DNA of 64,000 nt from Flectonema sp. DT1601 (taxonomy: Eukaryota; Euglenozoa; Diplonemea; Diplonemida; Diplonemidae). The notes under the pieces are model-generated. The model was not told the origin of the DNA and ran no database searches. It worked only from the letters and a program-made list of their open reading frames with translations. Shown here piece by piece: positions 31,271 through 42,423 of this stretch (its first letter is position 1; each line of letters opens with the position of its first letter). The stretch covers positions 1,340,501 to 1,404,500 of the forward strand of contig OZ025791.1 in NCBI GenBank assembly GCA_964019425.1, given 5' to 3'. The translations under genes and the position numbers were made by a program.

Positions 31271-32497
31271 ATGGTTTCGGGGTCTGTGGCTGTGAACGGC
31301 TCTTTGAAATGGTGTGAAGTTGAAAATGGTAATTTGAAGATTTTTAAAGAAGCTCCAGAACGTGTTATTAAACTAGCTGACATCACTAGAACAGGTGCTG
31401 TTGTTGGAGTTGTCAACGAGTCTCTTCGATTCGCTTGTGAAGGCGATGCGATATGCTGGACTGAAGACATGCTTCGACAAGTATCTACTGAGTACGTTAG
31501 ACTTTGTGATAAGGAAAGAGATTTAGAAAAACGAGAAATGGATTTGATGTGGAGAGAACACCGAGTTAAAGTAGCTGAAGAAAGTTGCCTTCAATACGAA
31601 AGATCTTCGTGGGGAGGTTCTGAAGAAAATAAATCCCTCTCACCATCACTTTCGAGAAGTAATGGATCAGTTTTATCATCAATATCACCTCACTCATCTC
31701 GTGATGCTTCTCTATCTCCTCCTTTCGCATCTTCTGTTAGAAGACAAGTAGTAGCGGGATCAACAGAAGTACTAAATGTGAGTGCTGCTGATGTTCCTAG
31801 TACTATTGAACTTTTAGATACCCCTTCTCCTCTGAGAGTAAAGCCGCACAGGACTAGATCTGCGCCTCCAACTCAACATAGTCCACCTACTTTGACGGCA
31901 CCGAAATCAGTTGAAATAAAAGTTCCTGGAAAGTCTATTAAAATATTCCAACCAGACAATGGTGGCTCTGGATTACTCATAGCTGTTAATAATGAAATGA
32001 TCGGAAATTTAACATGGCTCGGATATGATGCTAGTAGACGTTGGCTTACAACTGGTACTGACTCGACAAGAAGTGGTGTTGCGCTACCAGAAGGTCATGA
32101 GGGTCAGGTTATTCTTAAGAAATTATCAGAGATGTCTACAGTTGCTAAAATAAAACACAACTTACCATCAGCTGCTAGTTGTATAAAGACTGATGATCAA
32201 ATCAAGACTGTTAAGTTTCTCAGATATTCGAGTGGAAAACAAATTCCATTCGGAACCATCGCTACTGTTCTACACGTCTCTAGCAAGTCCTCATCAATTC
32301 GAGTAAAGACTCAGAGTGGTGAGATCTTCACTACCAGCATTCGTAATGTTGAAACTACCGGAGAATCTTCTGAAGGTCCTAAAAACTCAAAGATCGCGTC
32401 ATATATCCAAGAAAATCTTGCAGAGGATCGACAGACGGAACTACACGACCTGGACAACGAACTGGATGCTATAATGGGAATCGCTGCCGGAATGTAG
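31271..32497 (+). CDS. Unknown protein with a PH-like N terminus, 408 residues
   Basis: I do not recognise the family. Residues 5-75 (SLKWCEVENGNLKIFKEAPE and following) have the strand pattern of a divergent PH-like fold, but this is tentative. A charged helix lies at about 80-120, then a Ser/Pro-rich linker (about 125-215). A globular C-terminal region of about 220-375 contains two beta-rich segments (IKVPGKSIKIFQPDNGG; IPFGTIATVLHVSSKSSSIR), the latter like a small SH3-type barrel. There is no signal or membrane segment. The next gene downstream also combines SH3-like barrels with a PH domain. Function unknown. Confidence 0.75.
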   Translation: MVSGSVAVNGSLKWCEVENGNLKIFKEAPERVIKLADITRTGAVVGVVNESLRFACEGDAICWTEDMLRQVSTEYVRLCDKERDLEKREMDLMWREHRVKVAEESCLQYERSSWGGSEENKSLSPSLSRSNGSVLSSISPHSSRDASLSPPFASSVRRQVVAGSTEVLNVSAADVPSTIELLDTPSPLRVKPHRTRSAPPTQHSPPTLTAPKSVEIKVPGKSIKIFQPDNGGSGLLIAVNNEMIGNLTWLGYDASRRWLTTGTDSTRSGVALPEGHEGQVILKKLSEMSTVAKIKHNLPSAASCIKTDDQIKTVKFLRYSSGKQIPFGTIATVLHVSSKSSSIRVKTQSGEIFTTSIRNVETTGESSEGPKNSKIASYIQENLAEDRQTELHDLDNELDAIMGIAAGM

Positions 32498-33246
32498 TTC
32501 TGTGTAACTTTATTAATTGACGGTAGTAGAATCTACATGTGCTTTAATACGTACCATTATGTTATTGGGGTTTTTTTTTTATATTATTTTTTGTTAGAAT
32601 TCCACCCTGTTCTCGTACCCTTCTTTTTATAGATTTTTTTCACTCCGCCCGAATCCTTTTTTTTTGTTTTTGTTTTTTCCCCCTTTTTTTTTTTTTTTAG
32701 ATCTATTTTCTTTTTATTATTTCGAAAGTTGGCAAAAAAAAAAAAAAAAAAAGAAAAGAATAATAAAAAAATAAATAGTAATGGATACCAAATTTAATCA
32801 TTGTTTCACTACAATGTTTGTATTTTTACTAAACTATTATCACAAAAAATAAATAAAAAACTGGTTTGATGATTCTTTTTTTTGTCAACCTCGTCTTCTT
32901 AACTTAGAGTGCAAAAAACATACGATTTGCAATAGATGTGATGTCCTTATTATTTTATTTTTATAAATCTAATTAACTCACTCAGGGTAATCAACAATGA
33001 TCAGATGAGTAGGACAGGCCTGACACCGCAGTGTGTCCCCCTTATTTTCTTCGCTGCAGAGGGCTGGGTAAGGGGAACGGTCCGAAGAAAGGTTTTTTAA
33101 TTTTAGCCCGAAACCAACCATTATTTGTTTGTTGTCCTACGACCTTTTTTTGCATTCGATTGAATTTTCCCGCTTCCTTCTTTTGACTGATAAGAAACTC
33201 ATATTTTAACACTCTCAGGGTAATCAACAATTAAAACTGACTAAAT
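32498..33246. other. Spacer with a dispersed repeat
   Basis: 749 bp. Homopolymers occupy 32560-32780. Bases 32997-33160 carry a dispersed repeat related to 6990-7090 and, for its second half, to 2536-2590 and 6650-6710. No gene was seen. Confidence 0.5.
32997..33160. repeat. Dispersed repeat shared with the duplication zone
   Basis: AGTAGGACAGGCCTGAC and GGCTGGGTAAGGGGAA recur at 6993-7050 with small changes. GAAACCAAC-ATTATTTGTTTGTTGTCC recurs at 2537 and 6650. The order of segments differs among sites. The nature of the element is unknown. Confidence 0.65.
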
Positions 33247-36200
33247 ATGGCAACAACCATCCCACCTGTTGGATCGATTATTGAAGCTCACGGATTGGTT
33301 AGCAGATCGGAATTAAATGGTCAACAAGCTACTGTTAACGACCACTCAAAACCACCTGGCAGAGAAGAATGTGTCGTCGCTCAATTTAAAACAGGAGCAC
33401 CAGTTGCGTTGATGATGAAAAACGTAAAAGTGATATCAGTTCCTTACAATGTCGGAGAGACAATTGAAGCCCACGGTCTTGTCGCAAAGAAAGAATTAAA
33501 CTCAGTATGTGGTAAAGTAATAAACAAACAATTCACTAATTCTATGAACATATACACTGTTGAATTCCCAAGTCCTCACGGAGTCATGTCCTTGAAGGAA
33601 TCAAATGCAAGAAGACCAACGACTGGAGGATCCATATCAGACTTCCCTGTTGGTACTGTCGTAGAGGCTCACGGACTAATTCAAGAGAAAGGTTTAAACG
33701 GAAAGACGGGAACTGTTGCAAGTACTCAAGGTGATGTCTTAGTCGTTCAGTTTGAACAACCTTTCGGGACTATGAGTATAAAAATGAGCAACCTTCGCAT
33801 CAAATCAGCTCCTCCAGCAGCAGTAACATCAGAACCAGCAGCAGTCATTGCTGAGCCAACTCCTCCACAACCAGAACAGACCAACGGATCAAATCCAACT
33901 ATTGATTTCCCAGTCAATTGTGAAGTAGAAGCAACTGGTCTGCAATCAAAGGTAACAATGAATGGAGCGATTGGTACAGTTGCAGGTCACAGAACAGCTG
34001 GTGACGGGAGTGGAACTTGGCACATTATCGTCAGGTTTCCTATTCATGGAACTATGGCTTTACTTCCTCAAAATTTAATTAAAAAGGAATCGCAGACCCC
34101 AGCGACAACAACCTTCCCTGTTGGTACTTCGGTAGTAGCTCACTCACTTCAGTCAAGAACTGATTTAAATCAGTGTGAAGGAGTTGTTGTTGGTCATTGT
34201 GGTATTGATCAAGTAGTAGTTCAATTCCCTGTTAAGGGAGTTGTTACCTTAAAGGTATCCAATGTTACGAAGGGAGATGATTCTTCAGTTTCACAGCAAC
34301 AACAACAACAGCTGCCAATATCTATTCTATCACCAGATCATTCCTCAACAGCTCTTGTTCGTAATAGTAATGATTACATCAATCTGATGGAAAACATAAA
34401 TTCACTTCAACCTGTTCCAATGCAACCATCAGCATGTGAAGGTTTCTTAAACAAAAAGACACCTGCCATGGGTAGAGATCACGACAGAAGATGGTTCTCC
34501 CTGCGAGGTCAACAGTTAATATACTTTGAGGAAAAGGGAAGAATTAATTTAACTCCGGATTACACCATCCTTCCTGCAGAGGGTAATGGTTTCTCGATTT
34601 CTGGACCAGGAATGTCTCGTAAATTTGAGCTTAAGGCTGATACACCTGCTGCTAAAATGAACTGGCTCAAGGCACTGGAATCCTGCACAAAATCAGGATA
34701 TACCCCAGTGTGTCCTAATGCAACTGCTATTGTTCATTTAGAGTCTGCTTGCAGAGCACAAATGATGCATGATCATCTTGCATTCTCTCCTAAACCACCT
34801 GCAGCACCAACATCAGCGAGACAAACTCCACATGTTGGAAATGTCATCGTCGATGACTTAAAATCTCAGATTGAAAGACTCACAAACGCATCATCAGAAA
34901 ACGAGGTATACTTTTTGTTATTTTGTTATAAAGAAATTAGGCACACGGATTGTCATTCTTCGTTTCTCTTTCTAATTTAATTAAAAAACAGAAAACTGTT
35001 ACAAGTCTCAGATCAGAAGCCGAGCAAACCAGCCTCGTATGTCTTGTGAAACTATTCTATGAAATAATTGCTACTTATGATTACAACCTTTTCTTTATTG
35101 ATCTTAATGAAAAGTTAAAGAATAACCCCTTAAGAAGGATGAAGTACAAACAACACACACACGCACTCACGTCAGCCTCTATTGTGTTCTGTCTCTCCCT
35201 CTCTCCCTCTCGATAGTCAACTACCACTTATGATTACAACCTTTTCTTTATTGATCTTAATGAAAAGTTAAAGAATAACCCCTTAAGAAGGATGAAGTAC
35301 AAACAACACGCACACGCACTCACGTCAGCCTCTATTGTGTTCTGTCTCTCCCTCTCTCCCTCTCGATAGTCAACTACTACTTATGATTACAACCTTTTCT
35401 TTATTGATCTTAATGAAAAGTTAAAGAATAACCCCTTAAGAAGGATGAAGTACAAACAACACACACACGCACTCACGTCAGCCTCTATTGTGTTCTGTCT
35501 CTCCCTCTCTCCCTCTCGATAGTCAACTACCACTTATGATTACAACCTTTTCTTTATTGATCTTAATGAAAAGTTAAAGAATAACCCCTTAAGAAGGATG
35601 AAGTACAAACAACACGCACACGCACTCACGTCAGCCTCTATTGTGTTCTGTCTCTCCCTCTCTCCCTCTCGATAGTCAACTACTACTTATGATTACAACC
35701 TTTTCTTTATTGATCTTAATGAAAAGTTAAAGAATAACCCCTTAAGAAGGATGAAGTACAAACAACACACACACGCACTCACGTCAGCCTCTATTGTGTT
35801 CTGTCTCTCTCCCTCTCTCCCTCTCGATAGTCAACTACCACTTATGATTACAACCTTTTCTTTATTGATCTTAATGAAAAGTTAAAGAATAACCCCTTAA
35901 GAAGGATGAAGTACAAACAACACACACACGTCAGCCTCTATTGTGTTCTGTCTCTCCCTCTCTCCCTCTCGATAGTCAACTACTACTTATGATTACAACC
36001 TTTTCTTTATTGATCTTAATGAAAAGTTAAAGAATAACCCCTTAAGAAGGATGAAGTACAAGCAACACACACACGCACTCACGTCAGCCTCTATTGTGTT
36101 CTGTCTCTCTCCCTCTCTCGTTAGTCAACTACCACTTATGATTACAACCTTTTCTTTATTGATCTTAATGAAAAGTTAAAGAATAACCCCTTAAGAAGGA

Positions 36201-37556
36201 TGAAGTACAAACAACACACACACGTCAGCCTCTATTGTGTTCTGTCTCTCCCTCTCTCCCTCTCGATAGTCAACTACTACTTATGATTACAACCTTTTCT
36301 TTATTGATCTTAATGAAAAGTTAAAGAATAACCCCTTAAGAAGGATGAAGTACAAGCAACACACACACGCACTCACGTCAGCCTCTATTGTGTTCTGTCT
36401 CTCTCCCTCTCTCGTTAGTCAACTACCACTTATGATTACAACCTTTTCTTTATTGATCTTAATGAAAAGTTAAAGAATAACCCCTTAAGAAGGATGAAGT
36501 CCCACAACAAGATCTCTTAAGCAAGTATAAAATTGATTTCGAATGAAGATGTGATTAATTTAATAATTCAAAACTAGGAACTGCAAGCAGCTAACGCAGA
36601 GGTGGGAAATCTCAGGATGGAACTTGAGAAGGTGAGAAGTGATTTGGCATCATCCCAGCAAATGGCTGCTGTAGCGGCTGTCGCTCCTGTAGCTCTCGCA
36701 GCAGTGGATCTCGCGACACCAGTTGCTGTTCCTGTTCCTGTTGCAGAAGAGGTTCCTGTTGTAGCTGACGTAGCAGCAATTGCTTCACTAGCTGCTGTTG
36801 AGCCAGTGGCGCCTACTCCAATGGCAGTCCCGGAAGTTGAGCAGTTGCCTATTGTTGCTCCACCAGTAGCAGTTGCTGCTCCTGTAGCTTTACCGGAGCC
36901 TGTCGTAGCTGAGCCAGTCCCTGTCGCACCGCCAGCACCAGTTGTTGCAGAACCAATCGCACCGCCAGCACCGGTTGTTGCACAGCCAGTAGCTGTTGCG
37001 CCACCTGCAGTTGTGGCTCAGCCAGAGCCAGTCTCACAGCCGGCCCCTATAGTTGCTGAACCAATTGTTGCGGAACCTGCACCAGTTGTTGCTGAGCCAG
37101 CTGTTTACTTGCCGCCAATTTCTTCACTTGAGGCGCAACCAGCTGCCCCGCCACCACCAGCTCCAGAACCAGTAGCTACACAAGTACCTGCACCAGTTGC
37201 TGTGCCAGTAGCTCCACCAGCACCAGAACCAGTGGCTGCGCCAGTAGCTCCACCAGTTGCTGTACCAGTAGAACCTTTTATGGTCGCCGCTCCGATCACT
37301 CAAATGGTAGAACCGGTGGAGCCACTACCAGAGAGAAGTGGTACCAACCCAGTTAGGTACTTAGATGCTACTCAAGAAAGTGAGGTGATGATCCCACAGG
37401 TATGATCAGATTCTTTTCTTTTATGGTTCACTGCTTACTAATTATCGGAAAGAAATAAGGTAAACACAACTAACAACACAGACTGAAGCACCACAACAAC
37501 CGATCGTAGCAGAAGGACAGCCTGACGGTGGATCAGCATTCTTGCTTGCTGATTAA
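33247..37556 (+). CDS. Five SH3-like repeats + PH domain + coiled coil + Ala/Pro/Val tail, four exons
   Basis: Exons 33247-34905, 34992-35036, 36578-37399 and 37482-37556 join in frame (all introns phase 0) to about 866 residues. Five copies of an SH3-like barrel with the signature EAHGL...LNG..G.V start at about 5, 67, 133, 220 and 290. A PH domain (about 396-480) has the usual start CEGFLNKKTP and the RRWFSLRGQQLIYFE strands, suggesting phosphoinositide or protein binding. A coiled coil spans the exon 1-2-3 joints (about 530-600), supporting the splicing. A 200-residue Ala/Pro/Val-rich tail follows, and the last exon adds TEAPQQPIVAEG through LLAD. The protein is probably a membrane-associated cytoplasmic scaffold. 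No enzyme domain is seen. Confidence 0.82.
34906..34991 (+). other. Intron 1 of the SH3/PH gene (86 bp)
   Basis: Donor GTATACTT, acceptor TTAAAAAACAG, phase 0. Unspliced, the frame ends at 34980. Confidence 0.8.
35037..36577 (+). other. Intron 2 of the SH3/PH gene (1541 bp) filled by a tandem repeat
   Basis: Donor GTATGTCTTG at 35037; acceptor TCAAAACTAG at 36577; phase 0. The flanking exons continue one coiled coil (exon 2 ends AEQTSL, exon 3 starts ELQAANAEV). About 1.43 kb of the intron is a tandem array. Confidence 0.75.
35073..36500. repeat. Tandem repeat, ten units of about 145-155 bp, alternating types
   Basis: Units begin ACTTATGATTAC at 35073, 35226, 35379, 35532, 35685, 35840, 35985, 36134, 36279 and 36428; the last is cut at about 73 bp. 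The spacing is 153 bp in the first half and 145-155 bp afterwards. Preceding bases alternate CTACC and CTACT, and CA-repeat details alternate too, giving a dimeric higher-order repeat of about 300 bp. Each full unit ends with a CT-rich tract and (G)ATAG or GTTAG, which resembles a 3' splice site. Confidence 0.95.
37400..37481 (+). other. Intron 3 of the SH3/PH gene (82 bp)
   Basis: Donor GTATGATC, acceptor AACAACACAG, phase 0. It adds a 24-residue last exon ending in TAA at 37554-37556. Confidence 0.7.
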
Positions 37557-39582
37557 AGAGAGAGAACTATATTACTGGTTCACAGATGACAATGTTATTT
37601 AGGCGACTGCCTTGACAAACGAAGCCGGTGAGGAGTCATATCTCTTCCTTATGTGAGGTTATGATTTTTAAAAAAACATCCAATCACAATAAAAAGATTA
37701 AAAAAAAAATATTAGTCAGGTTATCCCACGCGTACGTTGTTTTACCCACCCCTACTTTCTTCTTGATAGTTGCTTTAAGCCGCCTTTTTTTTTTTTTTTT
37801 TTTTTTTTGTTATTGTGTTTACCGCAGTTAGTGCTTCCCCGCTTAAATCAGCCACACAATAGGTAATTTTTTCAAGTTATTTTTTTGATGATAAAAAAGG
37901 AGGAGAAAATTGTCCAGGTTTTCTTTTTTGTTATTTGTTGTCACTTTTTTCAATTTTTAGACGGCAGTAGGTTTTTCTTCTCTTTTTTTTATCTTTTTTC
38001 CCCCCCTTTTTGAAAGTCTTTTCTTTTCTTAGTAATCGTGTCCAGGTTTTGTCTTTTAACGTTTTATCTTTTTTTTCTTTTCCATAGCCACATTAGTATC
38101 GCTCCCGATGCGTTTTGTACTTTTCCTAACATTATGGTATTAAGCCATTTATTTTATATATTTTATTTTTAAAAATTATCGATTTATAATAACAATAACG
38201 TTAGCAATACGTGTTTTGTTTAAAAGCAACGGGTAAGAACAGTCTGTCGCATCAGAGATTGTTTTTTTTTTTTTTTTTTTTTTTTTGTAATTCCCTCGTC
38301 ATGTGTGATCTTGTCCTTCTTTTTTTTTTTTTTTTAAATTCAGTTTTTTCTCGTCTAGAGCAGAAGGAGGAGGGGTCATCATGCTCTCTCTCTTTTTACT
38401 TTTTTTTTTTTTGATTAATTAAGTATCGTGCAGAGGCCAGGTAATATTCTGGAAGCAGTAGTGGAAAGTAAAAGGATAGATCCTGCCTGCTAACACGTTC
38501 CAGTCTTGTTCCAGGTTTGAAACCAACTAATACAGCACAGTATAAATTGTACGTATTCTTTGGGATGCTAACCAAAAAAAAAAAAAGAAAAAGAGAGGGA
38601 GAAAAAATATTTCTTCCGAAGACAGACTATTAAGAATTCTGAGCATAGCTACGACAGGTCAAAAAAGAAGCCTTTTTTGGGCTGGATCGCCTGATAACCG
38701 AAGGAAAAAAAAAAAAAGTTTTTTTTTTGAAAATAAGAAACAAAAGAATCAAAGAAGCAGCGAATAGGAACAAATCCAAGCCTCAGCAACTTGCCACTGT
38801 GATGTGTTGTTCTTATGTCGTGTTCTTCGGGGTCGTTAATGTAATTTCTCATTTATCTTTTTGCTGAGGCTTCGCTCATCACGGAATCTTTGTTCTTAGA
38901 AATGGGTGTCGAGTCGGCCCTCAAAAAAAAAAAAAAATAATAAAAAAAAACGTTTCTTGTATTCTCTGACAAATAGAAAGTTGGATATGACTAAGAAAAC
39001 AAAAAGAAGGCGAGAGGAAAAAAAAAAAAAAAAATAAAAAAAAATAAAAAAAATTTAGGCTCGCCGCGCATTTGTTTGTGACAAGTAGTGCCAACAGCCT
39101 TTCAATTTAAGCACACGAACCTCGAATCTCTGTTGTTTTGCAGAGGTAGAGAGTAGTAAGGCTCTTTAGCAGAGTCCGCCGAACCGACGTGATGCAGCCT
39201 TCAGAGTTTGAGTCTAAGATGTGAAAATATAAGGTCATTAGAGTCTGTGGGTGGGCTTAATCTTCAAACTTCTTTCTGTCGCTCACTCTGCTTTGTTTCT
39301 TGCTCTACCTCTTCTACTTTATTTTACATGGAGGGGAAAACCTTAGCAAGAAGCAAACAACTCGAACAAAAACGCAAATATGAAAAAGAGAACGAAAAAA
39401 AAAAAGAAAAAAAAGAAAAGAAGAAATAAACCAAACCCCCTCCATTGATTTGGCCACGCGGTACCTTCGACTGTGATGATTGTGTGTTATGGTGTTGGTT
39501 ATTATATTTTTATTATAAATCACAGTGACTACTCTCATGATACTAAAGCTGTTGAGTACTTCTAACATCAGAATTACTAACT
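37557..39582. other. Spacer of 2 kb, no gene seen
   Basis: Dense T and A homopolymers (for example 37781-37809, 38263-38287, 39018-39052). Open frames are low-complexity Phe- or Lys-rich and are rejected. Mixed-composition islands at 38420-38560 and 39060-39330 have no recognisable content. Confidence 0.5.
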
Positions 39583-41037
39583 ATGTACTCTGATCATAGA
39601 GTGACATTATTCACAGCCATGAAATGTCAAGAATGGGACAAAGTAATGACGATGCTAAACTCTAACAACGGAAAATCATTTCTCCAATTGGAAGATGGAA
39701 CTCGTCGAAGCAGTCCTTTGCATTTGGCAGTCTACTTCGGAAATGAAAAAGTTGTAAAAAAACTTTTAGATCTCGGTGCCGATATTACCAAGTTCGAATC
39801 CGGGTGCGGTAATCGAACTCTACTTCATATTGCGGCTGAGGAAGGTCATTTGGAAGTCTTATCTATACTTTTAAACCATTGCGACAGCAGCTATTTGAAT
39901 GAAATAAAAATTCAACCTGGAAAGAATCCTCGAGAAATTGCAGACCTAACTAAACACGTACGATGCTCTCACGCTCTCTCAAACTTCTTTCCTTCGAGGG
40001 AAGATGTGTTCAGCAATTATCAGCATGCTGTGTCGGCATTGGCTGAGGAATACATCAAAGTAAAAGAATCAACTTTCAACGCCTCCTCCACAGGTATAGA
40101 ACTTGCTCAGCAGGAGTTACGTTTTCCAGTAGGGAGATTGTATGGAGCGGTGCTGTTTGGAAATTTTAGAAAACTTCCATCAAATATTCCAACTGATACG
40201 TTGCAGTTAATTATTAAATCTGATTGTGGTAGGTCGATGACTTACACGTCTTCAGTTAATAATTCAGTTTACGGGATTGATATTACTCATCAGAATACTT
40301 TCTGTAGCATTGCTCTTTGTAGGACTGATTTCTGGTCAACACAACTATCACGAATTGATTACAACATTGGAAACCAACCAGATTGGTATCCTTTACCAGG
40401 TCTTGGGGGGACTGAACTTTATATCGCTTCTGCTGTTCATTCAAAACCAGATTTCGTAATGCGACACACACCTCCCAGAGTAGTGTTCTCAAAGGTTAGA
40501 ATTGTTATTGATAAGGCGATGTATTTAGAAAAGTGTTCTAATGTTGTTCAAACATACGACCCTGATGCTTATGTTGAGATTTCTGGATTACACGGACCTC
40601 CGAGAACAACATCTATTCAGAGATCGTCGTGTAATCCAAAGTGGAATGAAGTTATTGAGGTGTTGGTTTCTGATGAAACGAGAGTTGAAATTTCTATTTT
40701 TCACTCTTCTCTGTTGGGAGCTGATCGTCTTTTAGGTTCTTGTGAACTACCTGACCTACCTCGTGGTGATGAAGAGCTCTCAATTGGATCTGGAGCAGTA
40801 CTTCGTATTGTTTGGTCTCGTGATGACATATCAAACAAGAAGACTGTTCCGTGTAATGTTTGGGTTCATAAAACAGGAGAATCGATTGATGTTGAGAATG
40901 AGAAAGATGAACAACTGACATGGTCACCTGTTTCAACGAGCACATCATCGTCACCACTCGCTAGTGGTGAAGTAGTAACACCAAAGAATAGATGCTATAG
41001 AAAAAGATTATCATCTGTTAACCTGAGAAGTGATTAG
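39583..41037 (+). CDS. Ankyrin repeat - C2 domain protein, 484 residues
   Basis: Residues about 5-125 form ankyrin repeats, with SPLHLAVYFGNEKVVKKLL and TLLHIAAEEGHLEVLSILL as textbook copies. After a linker, residues about 180-290 are a beta-rich segment that may be a first, divergent C2-like domain (VGRLYGAVLFGNFRKLP). Residues about 305-410 are a clear C2 domain: VRIVIDKAMYLEKC, then DPDAYVEISG, then the CNPKWNEVIEVLV strand. The first Asp of the calcium loop is present in DPDAY, but the later acidic loop residues are sparse (HSSLLGADRLLGSCEL), so calcium binding is uncertain. A Ser-rich tail ends it. A membrane- or scaffold-binding adaptor is inferred. Confidence 0.85.
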   Translation: MYSDHRVTLFTAMKCQEWDKVMTMLNSNNGKSFLQLEDGTRRSSPLHLAVYFGNEKVVKKLLDLGADITKFESGCGNRTLLHIAAEEGHLEVLSILLNHCDSSYLNEIKIQPGKNPREIADLTKHVRCSHALSNFFPSREDVFSNYQHAVSALAEEYIKVKESTFNASSTGIELAQQELRFPVGRLYGAVLFGNFRKLPSNIPTDTLQLIIKSDCGRSMTYTSSVNNSVYGIDITHQNTFCSIALCRTDFWSTQLSRIDYNIGNQPDWYPLPGLGGTELYIASAVHSKPDFVMRHTPPRVVFSKVRIVIDKAMYLEKCSNVVQTYDPDAYVEISGLHGPPRTTSIQRSSCNPKWNEVIEVLVSDETRVEISIFHSSLLGADRLLGSCELPDLPRGDEELSIGSGAVLRIVWSRDDISNKKTVPCNVWVHKTGESIDVENEKDEQLTWSPVSTSTSSSPLASGEVVTPKNRCYRKRLSSVNLRSD

Positions 41038-41208
41038 TTCAATCGTCATCTTCAAATTTAAAAAAAATAAAATAAAAAAGAACCACTTACACCTGTTGCC
41101 ATTGATACTGATATAATCGTTTTTTTCCCTTCTTTTTCTTTTTTTTGTATTATTTATTTATGTTATTTCTTTTTTAATAAAGGAAACTCTAATAAAATCT
41201 CATTAGAT

Positions 41209-42330
41209 ATGGAAGCTCACATCCAAGGTTTACTTTTGGGATTAGAGTTGTCTGCGTCTCTAAAAATTGCGACAACAGTTCGTAAGATATTACTGAAAAT
41301 AATACAAAACCCTGGTAGTGATCGTTTCAGATCAATATCACTGAAGGCATTCAATCAACAGACTGGTGGTATTCCAACAGGAGAAGATATCATGAAAGTG
41401 GTTGGGTTTGAACATCGAGATGATCGATTGTTGTTTATGGATTCTCTTTCTCAAATTCATCAACACCACGACGTCATTGATTCCATTATACTCAGTCTCT
41501 CAACTAAACAAAAAGAGTTGAGTTCAATAATTCTAAATAACAATCACACTGCAATGATACAAAAAGAATCAAATCGACAACATCAATTTGAAGATGTTCT
41601 TGCTCTGAGCAATCTGATTGAAAATAACAAAACTCCACTGGGAGACCCTCAAAAGTTAAAAAACCTCCCAAGTCATATCCTCGAGAGGTTACATAAATTA
41701 CTAAGAAATATTGGAGAAAACCCATCTACTGACATGTACAGGACTATTAGAGTCCAGAATGTTAGTGTGAAAGAATTGCTTGAGTTCAACGAAGCTGAAG
41801 CTCAACTTAAATTGGCTGGTTTCACTCTGTTTGGTGATAGCTTAATCACAACTAGTAATCTTAATATAATCATTTCTTGTTTAAAAACTGTTGAGACATC
41901 ATTGTCAATACAAGCAGCTGAAGAACAACAGCAGTTTGAGGATACCGCAGATCAAATGCGTCAGCTTCGGTTAAAAAAACCAAAACCTGACCCTTCAGAA
42001 GCACCCTTAGGTCTTTTAGACCCTTCGATTCAAGAAGAACTAACAACCGCAATGCAGCTTGTTAACGACATCCAGGGTCTAATGGAACAAGATTACTTAT
42101 TACGTGGTGCGGTTGGGTATGAAGCGACCTATAGGAAGAATGGTAAAAAAATATTTGAAGAATTTAAGTGCCACAGATCATTTAAAATACTACACGACCT
42201 TCTTGACGAATGGACTTTGAAAGTTGAAAATACGAAGAGAGAAACAAAAAGGACGATGTTCAATACAATTCATTGTCCTCCTGATTCTGAAACTGGAAAA
42301 CCACATCCTGCTACACTTATTAATGGCTAG
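41209..42330 (+). CDS. Protein with two PUB domains, probable p97/VCP adaptor
   Basis: The 373-residue protein contains two PUB (PUG) domains. The first, about 12-75, has VRKILLKIIQNPGSDRFRSI followed by MKVVGF; the second, about 153-212, has LHKLLRNIGENPSTDMYRTI followed by LKLAGF. PUB domains of PNGase, UBXD1 and HOIP bind the tail of the AAA ATPase p97/VCP or related peptides. Residues 260-373 are a helical C-terminal region of unknown type. Two PUB domains in one small protein without a catalytic domain is an unusual layout. The protein is soluble and probably acts in ubiquitin-dependent protein handling; partners are inferred from the domain only. AG sites lie at about 41183 and 41206. 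Confidence 0.82.
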   Translation: MEAHIQGLLLGLELSASLKIATTVRKILLKIIQNPGSDRFRSISLKAFNQQTGGIPTGEDIMKVVGFEHRDDRLLFMDSLSQIHQHHDVIDSIILSLSTKQKELSSIILNNNHTAMIQKESNRQHQFEDVLALSNLIENNKTPLGDPQKLKNLPSHILERLHKLLRNIGENPSTDMYRTIRVQNVSVKELLEFNEAEAQLKLAGFTLFGDSLITTSNLNIIISCLKTVETSLSIQAAEEQQQFEDTADQMRQLRLKKPKPDPSEAPLGLLDPSIQEELTTAMQLVNDIQGLMEQDYLLRGAVGYEATYRKNGKKIFEEFKCHRSFKILHDLLDEWTLKVENTKRETKRTMFNTIHCPPDSETGKPHPATLING

Positions 42331-42423
42331 CATTGATATAGATAGCAGTCAGTTTGTCTTGTTTGTCATATTCCTGTTGTATTAATTACATTACCATCCT
42401 ACCCTAAGACTACACTACACTAT

